Shown piece by piece: positions 1 through 10,013 of a stretch of DNA of 64,000 bases. The position numbers and the translations under genes are program-made. The stretch is taken from positions 2,460,501 through 2,524,500 of the forward strand of contig NC_092671.1 of NCBI RefSeq assembly GCF_964355755.1. Reading direction: 5' to 3'. The notes under the pieces are model-generated. The model was not told the origin of the DNA. It saw only the letters and a program-made list of their open reading frames with translations, and ran no database searches. The stretch comes from Antedon mediterranea (taxonomy: Eukaryota > Echinodermata > Crinoidea > Comatulida > Antedonidae). Position 1 is the first letter of the stretch. Each line of letters begins with the position of its first letter.

Positions 1-31
1 TTTAGTTTGATAGTGTAGACAGGGCTTTAAG
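1..31. mobile_element. End of a MITE, cut by the window edge
   Basis: The first bases read AGTTTGATAGTGTAGACAGG and continue to GCTTTAA. This is the same terminal sequence that closes the small inverted-repeat elements near 14.7 kb and 22.9 kb. Only one terminus lies in the window, so the element itself must extend to the left. Confidence 0.5.
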
Positions 32-244
32 TATGAACTAAATAACTTATTTCTAAAATTGTTAATTAATTTGTTTCATATGATGCTAATGTATTCATAT
101 CTTTTGTTATGATATATAAACAATATTCTTTATGAATCCAATATTTGTTTTTTATCAATAATGATATATGTTTATTCTTTATTAGTTTGGCTCGTCTATC
201 ATTCTTATTCTCATGAACCGTGCTGAACATATCTACACCAATAC

Positions 245-547
245 CTCCCTTATTGATATCGACAATTCCACACAAAAAGTCTGGTAAGTCAAGAGGAAAT
301 ATATGTTTTAACTGTAGTATGTACTAATGTAGTTTTAACATTAAAAATGAAAGTGCCAGAAAAATAATTAAAAGGGTAGTTGAAGTTGGCTGATGAAAAG
401 AACCTGACCCAAGAAAATAACAATTACGATTGATAAAAATGAGGAGAGAAGAAATACCTGATCTAGATCGCAGAGACCAGTGGCTGTATTCATATTAAGT
501 ATTTCACTTAACTCAATAAACAGAGGTCCCAACTTGGGAAAGTCCAT
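245..547 (-). CDS. Putative 5' end of an unidentified gene leaving the window to the left (two coding pieces)
   Basis: I do not recognise this protein. Read on the minus strand, an ATG at 547 opens 30 codons (start MDFPKLGPLF, end GLCDLDQ) that stop at a splice donor, CAG|gtattt, after 458. A second short piece, 280 down to 245, follows an acceptor (cttaccag) and gives 12 in-frame codons (TFCVELSISIRE) before GAG|gtattg. Both junctions are phase 0, so the pieces join without a stop. The exon lies just downstream of a CG-richer stretch (548-640) that could be its promoter. Codon content looks protein-like, but both exons are short and no domain is visible. The first exon is more convincing than the second. 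Further exons would lie outside the window. Confidence 0.35.
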
Positions 548-650
548 TCGCAGGAGATTTTGTCGTGAACCACATTCAATTCGTCGGGGCGTCGAAAGTG
601 AACGCGCGGGGAATCGAAAATCAACACGCGTGTCGTTTACGTCTCTTATA
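548..650 (-). promoter_or_regulatory. CG-rich stretch upstream of the partial minus-strand gene
   Basis: In otherwise AT-rich DNA this stretch holds many CG dinucleotides (for example cgtcggggcgtcg and gaacgcgcgggg). It sits immediately upstream of the putative first exon ending at 547. A promoter or 5' UTR role is inference from position and composition. No TATA or other core element was confirmed. Confidence 0.25.
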
Positions 651-1850
651 ATTAACTAAATATGTTACATATACAGTATAATTTATATACAATATTTACA
701 CATAAGTTGGCTTAATTTTTACATAGGTTTATCCATCAGTATTTTTAATTTTACATTCTTATTTTTTTTATGGACACATCCTCAGTACAAAGAATTTTAA
801 AAATATATACTGTATTTTAACTAAAATTCAGTATATAAAATAATTTAACTTAATTACATAATGTACAATAAACACATAATAGTATTGCCCAATAGAATTT
901 ACTCATTTTTTTTAGGCCTAGGGCTTCTACTAGGCCCTAGCTAGCTACCATTTTAAAACCCCAAAAAAAAATAATAATAAGAAATAACTATTCCGAATCC
1001 GTCTTATGCTACATTACGCGAGTTAACATATTATGAAAATGAAAAACATTGAGTTTTATATTGTTTTATCCATACGTAATTACACTGGCATTAAAGATAT
1101 AACATTAAAATGTAGGCCGTTTATGAGCTATTTCGCCGATTTCTTATCGCTGGGAAACTCTCCACCATCGACATCGATCGATCGAGGAGTAGGCCTAGGC
1201 TAGAATAGAGGCTTTTAGCGTGCATGCCGGAACGGGTGGATTATTGCTATATAAATAACAAGTTTGAACAAAAGAGCTTACGAAAATCTTAGGTAAATTT
1301 GTATTAAACGTAGGCCTACTTGTTTGGCGAATCCATGCCTTTTAAATCATTTTAACATGTTCGTATTATCGGATCGTACAGTAAAACCAAATAAAACACC
1401 GCCTCAACAACGATGTGCGTTTTGTGCGATCTGTTGTTCTTTTTTGCAGCGGATCAACATTGGTAGAGTCCATTAATTATGAGGGTGTTTAAAAATGTAA
1501 TAACTATTAAAAACGTGTCTCAACCACTGTGTAATCAAAGCGTTTATTTAGTTAAAACTTGGATCCTCCCAAAATTGATAATCGCGTATTCCGGTGACCA
1601 CGTGATTGATTCACGGTTGGTTGCACGCTTCTTTTTTTTTCTACGTCCGGCGTGTAGACCGTGCATGTTTATATTATTGTTACGGTTTAACAAAGGCAGT
1701 GCATACAAATAAAAATACAATAATAGACCACGGTAGATGGGTACTAAAAGCGGTAGACTACCGCGAGTAGCGGTAGACTTGGGACCCCTGAATAATTATT
1801 GAAGTATTTCTCTTGAATTGTTTTCACTTAGATAGGAGCTTGTTTTAATG
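651..1850. other. Intergenic, no gene seen
   Basis: AT-rich DNA with several TAGGCCTA-type motifs near 915-950, 1190-1200 and 1310. Short open frames here have no recognisable domains. Possible 5' non-coding exons of the plus-strand gene at 2.7 kb could lie here, but none can be supported. Confidence 0.4.
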
Positions 1851-1854
1851 TTAA

Positions 1855-2022
1855 GGGTAAGTGTTTCCCTCAGCCTAAGTGTGGCCACAGCTCTTAGGGT
1901 AAGTGTTTCCCTTAGCCTGTGTGTGGCCACAGCTCTTAGGGTGTTTCCCTTAGCCTAAGTGTGGCCACAGCTCTTAGGGTAAATGTTTCCCTTAGCCTAA
2001 GTGTGGCCACAGCTTTTAGATA
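1855..2022 (+). repeat. Four-copy minisatellite, about 42 bp per unit
   Basis: Four tandem copies of a unit running from AGGGTAAGTGTTTCCC through GTGTGGCCACAGCTCTT. The third copy has lost a few bases after AGGGT, and the fourth reads GTAAAT instead of GTAAGT. Two of the four copies contain the donor-like string GGTAAGTG. Confidence 0.8.
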
Positions 2023-2378
2023 AATTGATTCTGAAATTAAAGACGGCAAGGACTTTTTGAAGAAATTTTAAGATAAAAAGCAAAATCTTCAAATAATTGA
2101 ATCCTTAAAAGTTTAAAATCATATTGTCCTTGATTAAAACAGACCGCTTCCCTTGTTATAATTACAGACCACTTTGGCATCTATTTGAATGATGTTTTAA
2201 AGTAGAAATAATGAAAGCATATTTGATAATAGACTACTTATCACTTAGTGTATAACCTTCAATCAAAATCGATATACAATATTTAGTTGCAACCTATTAT
2301 TAGAATGTCATTGTTTAACTATTATATTCTAAATTATATTGTAAGTGTTTGTGATATAAACAAGCTTGGTTCAGTAAT

Positions 2379-2518
2379 AGAGTCTCTCACACCGGTCCGG
2401 CACCAGCAACTAAAATAGAACGTCAATGTTTTGAATTGATTGTCGCATAGCCATGTGGAGCGTCATGAAAACGAAACATTGCCATTTGATTTGTTAGAAC
2501 AGGTGTGAGAGACCCTTT
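2379..2518. mobile_element. MITE-like element with terminal inverted repeats
   Basis: The left end reads AGAGTCTCTCACACCGG and the right end reads CAGGTGTGAGAGACCCT. These are inverted copies of each other over about 15 bases with one or two mismatches. The roughly 110 bases between them have no coding capacity. Size and termini fit a non-autonomous DNA transposon. No second copy was seen in the window and the target duplication is not clear. Confidence 0.5.
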
Positions 2519-2704
2519 ATAGTAAAGAGCTTCCCAAAACACATGGTTATTTTTTGCAATTTATGAACAAAAAATGTTTTTATAGTTTGTTTTTCCTACA
2601 AGTTAAATGAAACAAGATATACCATAGATTGCAATATGATTTAAACAATATTTTGAAATAAAAATGTGTTTTTTTATTATATTATTTTTTTATTACTATT
2701 TCAG

Positions 2705-2851
2705 GACAACTCTTGTTACGAGTTTGGCTAGTATGATATGTGCGATTGATACAACAATAGCGCCCCCATATGAACCCATTCCTGACGTTCTTCAACACTT
2801 TGGTAGGTTTGTTAGTAAACAGTCGTACATTGCTTTAGAGAGACGTTTAGG
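2705..2851 (+). CDS. Isolated internal exon of an unidentified plus-strand gene
   Basis: A polypyrimidine tract and acceptor (ttactatttcag) precede 2705, and a near-consensus donor (TTAGG|gtaagt) follows 2851. The exon is 147 nt. It starts with one base that completes a codon and ends with two, so it preserves frame. The open frame runs through the whole exon and reads like protein (pieces: SMICAIDTTIAPPYEP, PDVLQHFGRF, SYIALERRLG). I do not recognise the family. Neighbouring exons were not found: the next 3 kb downstream is AT-rich with no convincing continuation, and upstream lies a minisatellite and a MITE. It could be one exon of a gene with long introns, or a relic exon. Splice sites and codon content argue against chance. 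Confidence 0.45.
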
Positions 2852-5800
2852 GTAAGTATATATACATGTTTTTACTTTTTTTACTAAATAGGATTTTTAT
2901 AGGATAACATTGGAGCAAATTTCAGTGTTTCCCTACTTCTGGTCCGCAGACAAAATATGTGCCTAAATGGTCACCCATCTCTCACAACAGAGTTCTCAAC
3001 TTGCTATAAATTCATTACTCTTGATTTGAAACATTTTTTTTTTATGCGTTGTATCATTCTAAACATGCGCACATTTTTCTGGGCATGTGCAGAATAATTT
3101 TCCGACTTGCGTAGGTGCTCAGTGCTTTTTATTTGTATGGTTATGGTAGACATGAAAGAGTGCTTTTGCGCAGATTTGTTGGTTCTCAAGTCATAATTGT
3201 ATATAATTTTGTATGTATTTCCAAAGTGTGCATCTCTATTTGTCCGTAGTTGGGCCGAATTTCCATTGTAATTATGGACGTTTTGTAATATTTGAGAACC
3301 CTGTCATAATCAACAGCTAACCCCAGAGTGTATAGTGTATAGTTCTGAGGTTGCGCCTATGTGATAGTTTTGAGTCTCACACTAGTCACATTTCCAATAA
3401 CAGACTTTGCTATTTTAAGATACAGGTTTCCTATGTAAAACGGTAGTATTGTAGTATTATGTGCTATTCCATATTGGTGTTCAATGTCACCCATGGATAT
3501 TTTATCAGATTTGATAACCAAAACAAAAGATTATTACTGTCATTATATTATGACGAAAATCCTGAATAATATGTTTATAATTATATATTGTTTGAATAAT
3601 AAAAAGTCATAATAGTAATAATATTATATCTCTTGTTCTTCTAATAGATCTTTGGAATCTGTTTAGATTGTGAAGACGGAAAAATAAAGAAGTATAGAAA
3701 TCAAAAACAAGCATTAAATGTAAAATGTACCTTAAAGTATGTCGGTTTTTATTTTGATAATTCACAAAGAGATTAAATTTATTTTCAAATGTGTAATAAT
3801 TTCAATATTAATAATTATGTTCTTGCACTCTTTTGTGTTTTCACCAACTAAATAGTGTACTGAAAGTGTCGCCCATTTTTTTCAGCAATAAGTTGTCGCA
3901 AAGAAATTTACAGTAGAGTATTCATTTATCCTGTATAATACTTTTATCTCTATTTCTAGTGGTTGAGATGCTTAGTTGAATATTTAAACAATCCTTGTAT
4001 CTCTGTTTTTATTGGTAAAAAATGTACTGTTCAACATTTAAACAATCCTGGTTGTTTTTTTCAGCATTTACCAAAAATTTATTTGAAATACAGCTATTTG
4101 TGAAATCACAAAATAAAAAATTACAGTAAAAATTAAAAGCTATTGTTCTGAATTTACTCGCATACAAATTACTAACTGAAAAGATAAATATACAGTTAAA
4201 AAAATATTTTATCAACATCTCAGGATTGTCGTCGTGTTGCACAGGAAAATATATAAATACCTCATTTCAGTCATTAACTATCGTTAGTGTTTTATTCTTT
4301 TTATTTTTTATTTCAACTTTATTTATAGAGGGTAACCCTTCCAGCTGAACCCGCAGGTCTGCTGATATCCAGCGGCCATCTTAAAAATGACAATATATAT
4401 AAAACTATACTTAACTAATACGATTTTTTCTACAATTAAACTTTTCAATGCAATATTAAGTGGCTTGGTATTGATGTTACCAATCATATTTGGAGTAATA
4501 TTGTGACCTAAAGTCATTTGTATTGTAATAATAATAACATAAATTATTCTAAGAAAAAAATTAACCTAGGAGAAAATCATTTTGTGTTTCAGTAATGTTT
4601 TCTTCGATATTCTGAGTGTTACAGTATATATGAAGCCCAGGATTTACAGAATATATTTGCATTAAAAATTTAATTATTTTATTAATTTATTCATTGTTGA
4701 ATTTTAAAACAGGTATGAATATATTATGGATAACTACAAAAGCTAAATTCAATACAACACTCAAGACACTTTATAATAATAATATAATAATAATATAATA
4801 ATAGTTCATAATGTAATGTAAAGTAGCCTGAAGGCTAAAACCACAATATTTACATAATTGATAATTTGGCATTATAAAAATAAGAAACCATATCATACAA
4901 AAAAATAAAATTATTAAAATTTGGTGTGGAATAACCCAGGATTTTAAAATGGATGACATTAAACAGCATTTGATTATTAATACTATTAAAACCAAGTTCA
5001 TTTCTTACTAATTACGTAAGTTCATTAGTTAGTTTCATCTTCATGTTTTCTAGTTGGCTATAATTCAGGTGAATCAACAACTATTGTCTCGTGTAAATAC
5101 TAGGCAGGTGATTTTATATCCTGTGCAAGTGTATTTTTTTCAATAGCGACCGTTACTAAATAATGCAACTTCTAGAAATTTCTGTAGACAAAATTGCATA
5201 AAAAAGCATAGAAATAGACTTCGCGTGTGTATTGTACATCATGTATTTTCTGTGAGAATACAAATTCACATTTTATTGTGATCAAAATTTACATGCATTG
5301 TGAAATATAGTTTTGTTATGATATGTATCTTACCAATAGAAAAGGAAATTTTAAGAGATTTTTTTGTATCTTTTTAAAAGAAATATTTTATGATAAACAA
5401 TAATTTAATACTTTTATTTATTTATTTAATGCTTGTATTGTAATGATAGCGTTAGCACTCACTTAAAAGAAGAATTTTAGATATTTTTCATTCATTTAAT
5501 TTGAATGGGTATTGATTCTTTTTTTACTAGAAGTGATCTTAGAATATGATCTTAGAATATGATTAATATATCATTGAATCATTTTTGTTTCACAGATGTG
5601 CTTAGTAGTAACAATATATAATTTGTTAATAGTATGTTGGTTTAGGTTTTTAGAAATTGTCCGCCCACATTTGCTAAATATAGGTCATTACTTGAGGGTT
5701 GAAATTTTATTACATTAACATTATGCAAATTTAATATTCAAATTCGTTGATTTTTATTGGATGTTCTTGTCTTTAGGTGTAAAACCATGACAACCAGCCA

Positions 5801-5940
5801 TAATGGACATATAATATATTTGAATAATAACATTGACAATTAATTTATTGAAAGCAAAGTGCTGTATCTTCTCATATTACAATATTTTATCTGTATCATA
5901 GACAAGTTCCATAATATAATACAGCATCTTATATGTTTCA
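2852..5940. other. AT-rich stretch without a supported gene
   Basis: Presumed intron or intergenic DNA. It holds only short open frames rich in I, N, F and Y that look like chance, with no splice-flanked coding segment I could defend. Low-complexity A/T runs are common (for example the TAATAATA run at 4772-4802). Confidence 0.5.
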
Positions 5941-5942
5941 AA

Positions 5943-6447
5943 GTTTATGCCTGTATCATGGAAGGTTATGGGTCTATGATGCAGGCATCACATGTGTTTC
6001 ACAGTTATGACTGTATCATGGAAGGTTATGGGTCTATGATGCAGGCATCACATGTGTTTCACAGTTATGACTGTATCATGGAAGGTTATGAGTTTATTGG
6101 TCTATGATGCAGGCATCACATGTGTTTCACAGTTATGACTGTATCATGGAAGGTTATGGGTCTATGATGCAGGCATCACATGTGTTTCACAGTTATGACT
6201 GTATCATGGAAGGTTATGGGTCTATGATGCAGGCATCACATGTGTTCCACAGTTATGACTGTATCATGGAAGGTTATGAGTTTATTGGTCTATGATGTAG
6301 GCATCACATGTGTTTCACAGCTATGACTGTATCATGGAAGGTTATGAGTTTATTGGTCTATGATGCAGGCATCACATATGTTTCACAGTAGATGCCTGTA
6401 TCATGGAAGGTTATGGGTCTATGATGCAGGCATCACACGTGTTTCAC
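5943..6447. repeat. Minisatellite, 60- and 68-bp units, about eight copies
   Basis: Tandem copies of a 60-bp unit containing CTGTATCATGGAAGGTTATG, then GATGCAGGCATCACATG and TTTCACAGTTATGA. Three copies (near 6071, 6259 and 6327) carry an 8-base insertion (AGTTTATT) and are 68 bp long, so two unit types are interspersed. Because 60 is a multiple of three the array gives repetitive open frames, but nothing supports translation. The flanks near 5885 hold a diverged copy (GTATCATAGACAAGTTCCAT). Confidence 0.9.
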
Positions 6448-6908
6448 ATCTAACGTCGTATACAGAATCGATACTGGACAAATTTAGATAGTACCGAGAA
6501 TCGGCTGTTTTTCTGATATTTTTAAAAAGATTCACACTACTAATTTTCTTAATTGAAATGTTTGAAGTGTTGGGATTAACTAGTCACAGTTTAAATTAAA
6601 AATTCAGATTTGCATCTACAAAACGCTGTTAATAGCCACTAATGCGAGACTCAACTTCAATAGATTGTATGTAAATTTTGTCTTGAATTTGGAATAATGT
6701 TTCTCTGTAAAAAACTTCAACTCTCAGAAATGACCTACAGAGGACATAGGAAATGTTGCTTTATTGATATGTAGTTAGAAAATTAATATAAAAATGTATT
6801 GTACTATTAGAGTAATATTATGATTGTATTAGAAAACTATAGTGATATATTAATATTATTTTAGAAATATACCCATAATATGGCAGATGTGTGTATGATG
6901 TTATTTAC

Positions 6909-6992
6909 AGCATGGAGGTATAAAAAATCAATGAATACATCAAAGGAGGCAAGCTAGTTGAATCTCCTTTTTTTATACCTCCATGTTTACAG
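6909..6992. repeat. Long hairpin-forming inverted repeat
   Basis: The arms CATGGAGGTATAAAAAA and TTTTTTTATACCTCCATG are perfect inverted copies over about 17 bases, separated by about 40 bases that include AAAGGAGG/CTCCTTT complementarity. A transcript would fold into a long stem-loop. It could be a foldback element, a small-RNA precursor or a relic MITE. Confidence 0.7.
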
Positions 6993-7092
6993 TGTGTATT
7001 TAGGCACTTAAATTCTGCCATCACAATACAATAATCAATAAGCTGGCTTTTATTAGATATTAATTATTGTTATTGTTTGTAGTGGTATTAAA

Positions 7093-7325
7093 CATAATGC
7101 TTTATGCTAAACCACTTTTTCTTTAAACAATTATTTATTGCTCAATTTTGTTGATAAATTATAACTTGTTTAAACTGAAATGATTTAGATGTTACAGTTG
7201 GTACTTGAATATAATGTTATGCTTTATGCTAAACCACTTTTTGTTTAAACAATTATTTATTGGTCAATTTTGTTGATAAATTATAACTTTTTTAAACTGA
7301 AATGGTTTAGATGTTATAGCTGGTA
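7093..7325. repeat. Two-copy tandem duplication, about 120 bp
   Basis: The sequence from ATGCTTTATGCTAAACCAC through AAACTGAAATGATTTAGATG (about 7098-7190) is repeated at about 7220-7312 with only a few substitutions. This is a recent local duplication in AT-rich DNA with no coding potential. Confidence 0.8.
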
Positions 7326-7329
7326 TTTT

Positions 7330-8837
7330 ATATTTTATTGATTTAAATAATTATTGATTAGAATAGAAATGCACTGTTTTTAGTATCATGGTTATACCAA
7401 GGAGTTTACACTCCCTAGTTATACATTATTTTGAGGAAAAAAAATTGTTTTACTAATATTTTTAATCTTTATTTAAATATTTACCAGCCAGTCAATCATA
7501 TCACAACTGTAAATGACGTCATCACCGAGGGTGTAAACATTACACATTTTGTAAAGTGTGTTGTATTTTGGTAGTTAGATGCTTGATGTAATAGATGTTT
7601 GTCCAAAAACATTTGCTAAAACAGGATCAAACATTCTATTTTTTATTTGTTTGTGTGATAAAAGTGGATTAAATTATTTGTTCCACTTCCACACATAGTT
7701 TATATATACGTTAAGTACCGCCATGAAAAAGAGCAGTCATAATAAAGTATATCGTGCATAGAAGACCTATCGTTTTTGTTGTAACAGTCTCTGTTAAGTT
7801 TGTCTTTTTTATGTTAGTCCAACAGTCGGCGTTTCAATTGAATTTTAGCATATGACGTATGAAACGCCATATGTGCCAACATATTTATCTTTTTACTGAT
7901 ATTAAGTCGAAACACAGTCGTCTAGACTATATTGATTGCAATAATACTGAAAATTGGGACACTTCCTCGGGACCCAAAGAAGTGCCTCTAGTTCGTTTCA
8001 CAAGATAGTGTCCTCTCTAAACCTGGATTCACATGCGATGTACCATCCGAATTGTCGTTTGTCGTCATTGTCCTAGTGGGAACCAAACGTTTAGGATGTC
8101 CCTAAACAAATTGTTAATATTGAATACTTCATCAGGGAAACCGGTCGCTTCAAGTTCGAAAATCAAAAAAAAAAGATTAGATCGAATATTTGTAGAATTT
8201 ACCTTTAATTTCACGTATAGATACATTACCTGTACATGTAAGTTATACAACTAACATACTAAAAATGCACATTTTTTTCAAACAACTTTTTATACGGTAA
8301 TATACATACACGTTTCGAACCAAACTACGTATATTTCGCGCGTACCTACAATATACAATTTAATACAATTATGGCATACATAACACAAATACTACCATAA
8401 ATCTGTTTTTAGTTTCTTTGATCATGGCCATTAATCGCCATGTGTCAAGAATGCACATACAATGGAATGCCTTGTTGCATTGACTTTATATATTTACATA
8501 TTTTTGTTTTTGTTCTATGAGCTGTTAGATTAAGATTTTTTGTTCTCTCTTTTGCTATGGATATAATATTATGTCACCATGATATTCCGAAATAAAAAGA
8601 TGAATGAATGAATAAACACTCGTGAGAGATTCAGATAATACAGATAATAATTATTCTACTAAATAGAACATATAATAAATACCGGTACAGTACTTTTTGG
8701 TGGTATGGTTCATACTTGCATGCAGCAGCACATGCGCAAGGATGAGTTTTTGACCAATCACGACGCATGAATCATCCAAACTTTTTTTTGTTTAATTGCA
8801 TCCAAGTGCGAAAAATCTATACATTTGTTATTGTTAT
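7330..8837. other. Intergenic; no gene seen
   Basis: AT-rich DNA downstream of the GPCR gene. Short overlapping open frames near 8033-8254 exist on both strands with no recognisable content. The part nearest the GPCR stop codon is expected to hold its 3' UTR. Confidence 0.4.
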
Positions 8838-10013
8838 TTACCTTTGTGAAAGTTGTGAAGTTATAACCGTTAATTTTGTTTCATCAGAATTGACATCATT
8901 TAAGCAAAGTCTCCCAAATACGATTCTGACAGATTTACGAAACTTCTTATACTTAAAACCATATATGAACGAATTTACAACCGAATTACTCAACGCCATT
9001 AGTCTGAACAGTCTGTATTCCATCGAAGAAACAGAAAATAAAAATATGTCGAAATTTTGGAACAAATAAACAAGTTGATTTGGTGTCCACAAGACGCAGA
9101 ATGCTCCCAATACCATGATTAACACAGATATGACGCGTTTACGGGCGCTTAGTAGTGATAGCACTTGTGTTGACGCCTGTTGACTTGATGTTTCCGCATC
9201 TATCTTCAGTGTTCGGCATATTTTGTAATAAGCGATTATCATAACAATAACTGGGATCAAGTATGATATTAGGAATATTGTGAGACCGTTTATTCGCTGT
9301 GAGACCGTGTTTTTAAATCCGTAAACGCATTGATTGGTTTCTGGGTCATACGCACTCACAAACGGAGCAGCAATTTCTTGAACAAAAGCCACGATCCAGG
9401 TTGCTACCACCATAATCCAAACTTTTTTCAGAGTGAAATAGCGTTCGTAGAAAAGCGGATAAACGAGGGCAAAAAATCGCTCCATCGTCACACAAACCAA
9501 GTTAAACACCGAGGCTGTCAAACAGATCCAGAAAAAGAATAGATTGTTATAAGTCCTACAAAATATTTCTGCTAAAATAACTGAATTCGGAATTTCCAAG
9601 TCGAGACCATCAACCGGAAAAACGTTTATTATTAGAAGGATAGATGATAAAAGATCAGCGACTGCCAGACTGAGAATCAAATAATTAGTCAAAGAATGCA
9701 TTGTCTTCACATAAATTATTACAATACATATTATTAAATTTCCAAAAGTTCCCATAATCCCGAGAATTACTTCGAAAACAAGTACCCAGGTTGAAATCTC
9801 CGTCGTCGTCGCCACCGCCGTCGATAGGCCTACTCTCTCGGTCGTAAGTAGTATTGTCTTGTTCATACTGTTGGTACCGATTAGTATAAACCTGTCCGGC
9901 CGTCGTCGCGACAACTTACTACTGTACAATTGTCTGGTAAGAGAATTTAAAATACATATTAACCAATCTCCGTCGTTCGTGTAAATGAATTCAAGCAAAA
10001 CAAATGTGTTCAA
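8838..10013 (-). CDS. Rhodopsin-family (class A) G-protein-coupled receptor, intronless
   Basis: A seven-transmembrane receptor at the cell surface, expected to couple a ligand (probably a peptide or amine) to G proteins. Recognisable class A landmarks, in order: TM1 with GN (residues 91-92); TM2 with LAVAD (116-120, sodium-site Asp120); conserved cysteines at 152 and 229 for the TM3-loop disulfide; ERF (178-180) in place of DRY at the end of TM3; TM6 with CVLWTP (306-311); TM7 with NSFIY (347-351) in place of NPxxY, followed by a basic helix 8 (KYKKFRK). The frame is one uninterrupted exon of 391 codons. Its first 49 residues lack hydrophobic helices other than a short stretch, so the true start may be Met50 (ATG at 9866), which gives an N-terminus with an NKT glycosylation sequon. 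Ligand unknown: I cannot place it in a named subfamily. Intronless class A receptors are common in echinoderm and other invertebrate expansions. Confidence 0.85.
   Translation of the reverse strand: MNTFVLLEFIYTNDGDWLICILNSLTRQLYSSKLSRRRPDRFILIGTNSMNKTILLTTERVGLSTAVATTTEISTWVLVFEVILGIMGTFGNLIICIVIIYVKTMHSLTNYLILSLAVADLLSSILLIINVFPVDGLDLEIPNSVILAEIFCRTYNNLFFFWICLTASVFNLVCVTMERFFALVYPLFYERYFTLKKVWIMVVATWIVAFVQEIAAPFVSAYDPETNQCVYGFKNTVSQRINGLTIFLISYLIPVIVMIIAYYKICRTLKIDAETSSQQASTQVLSLLSARKRVISVLIMVLGAFCVLWTPNQLVYLFQNFDIFLFSVSSMEYRLFRLMALSNSVVNSFIYGFKYKKFRKSVRIVFGRLCLNDVNSDETKLTVITSQLSQR

Noticed and set aside
5859-6295. Repetitive plus-strand open frames that could look like a repeat protein
   Set aside because: They are produced by the 60-bp minisatellite and are interrupted by the 68-bp units. 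There is no splice or start context.
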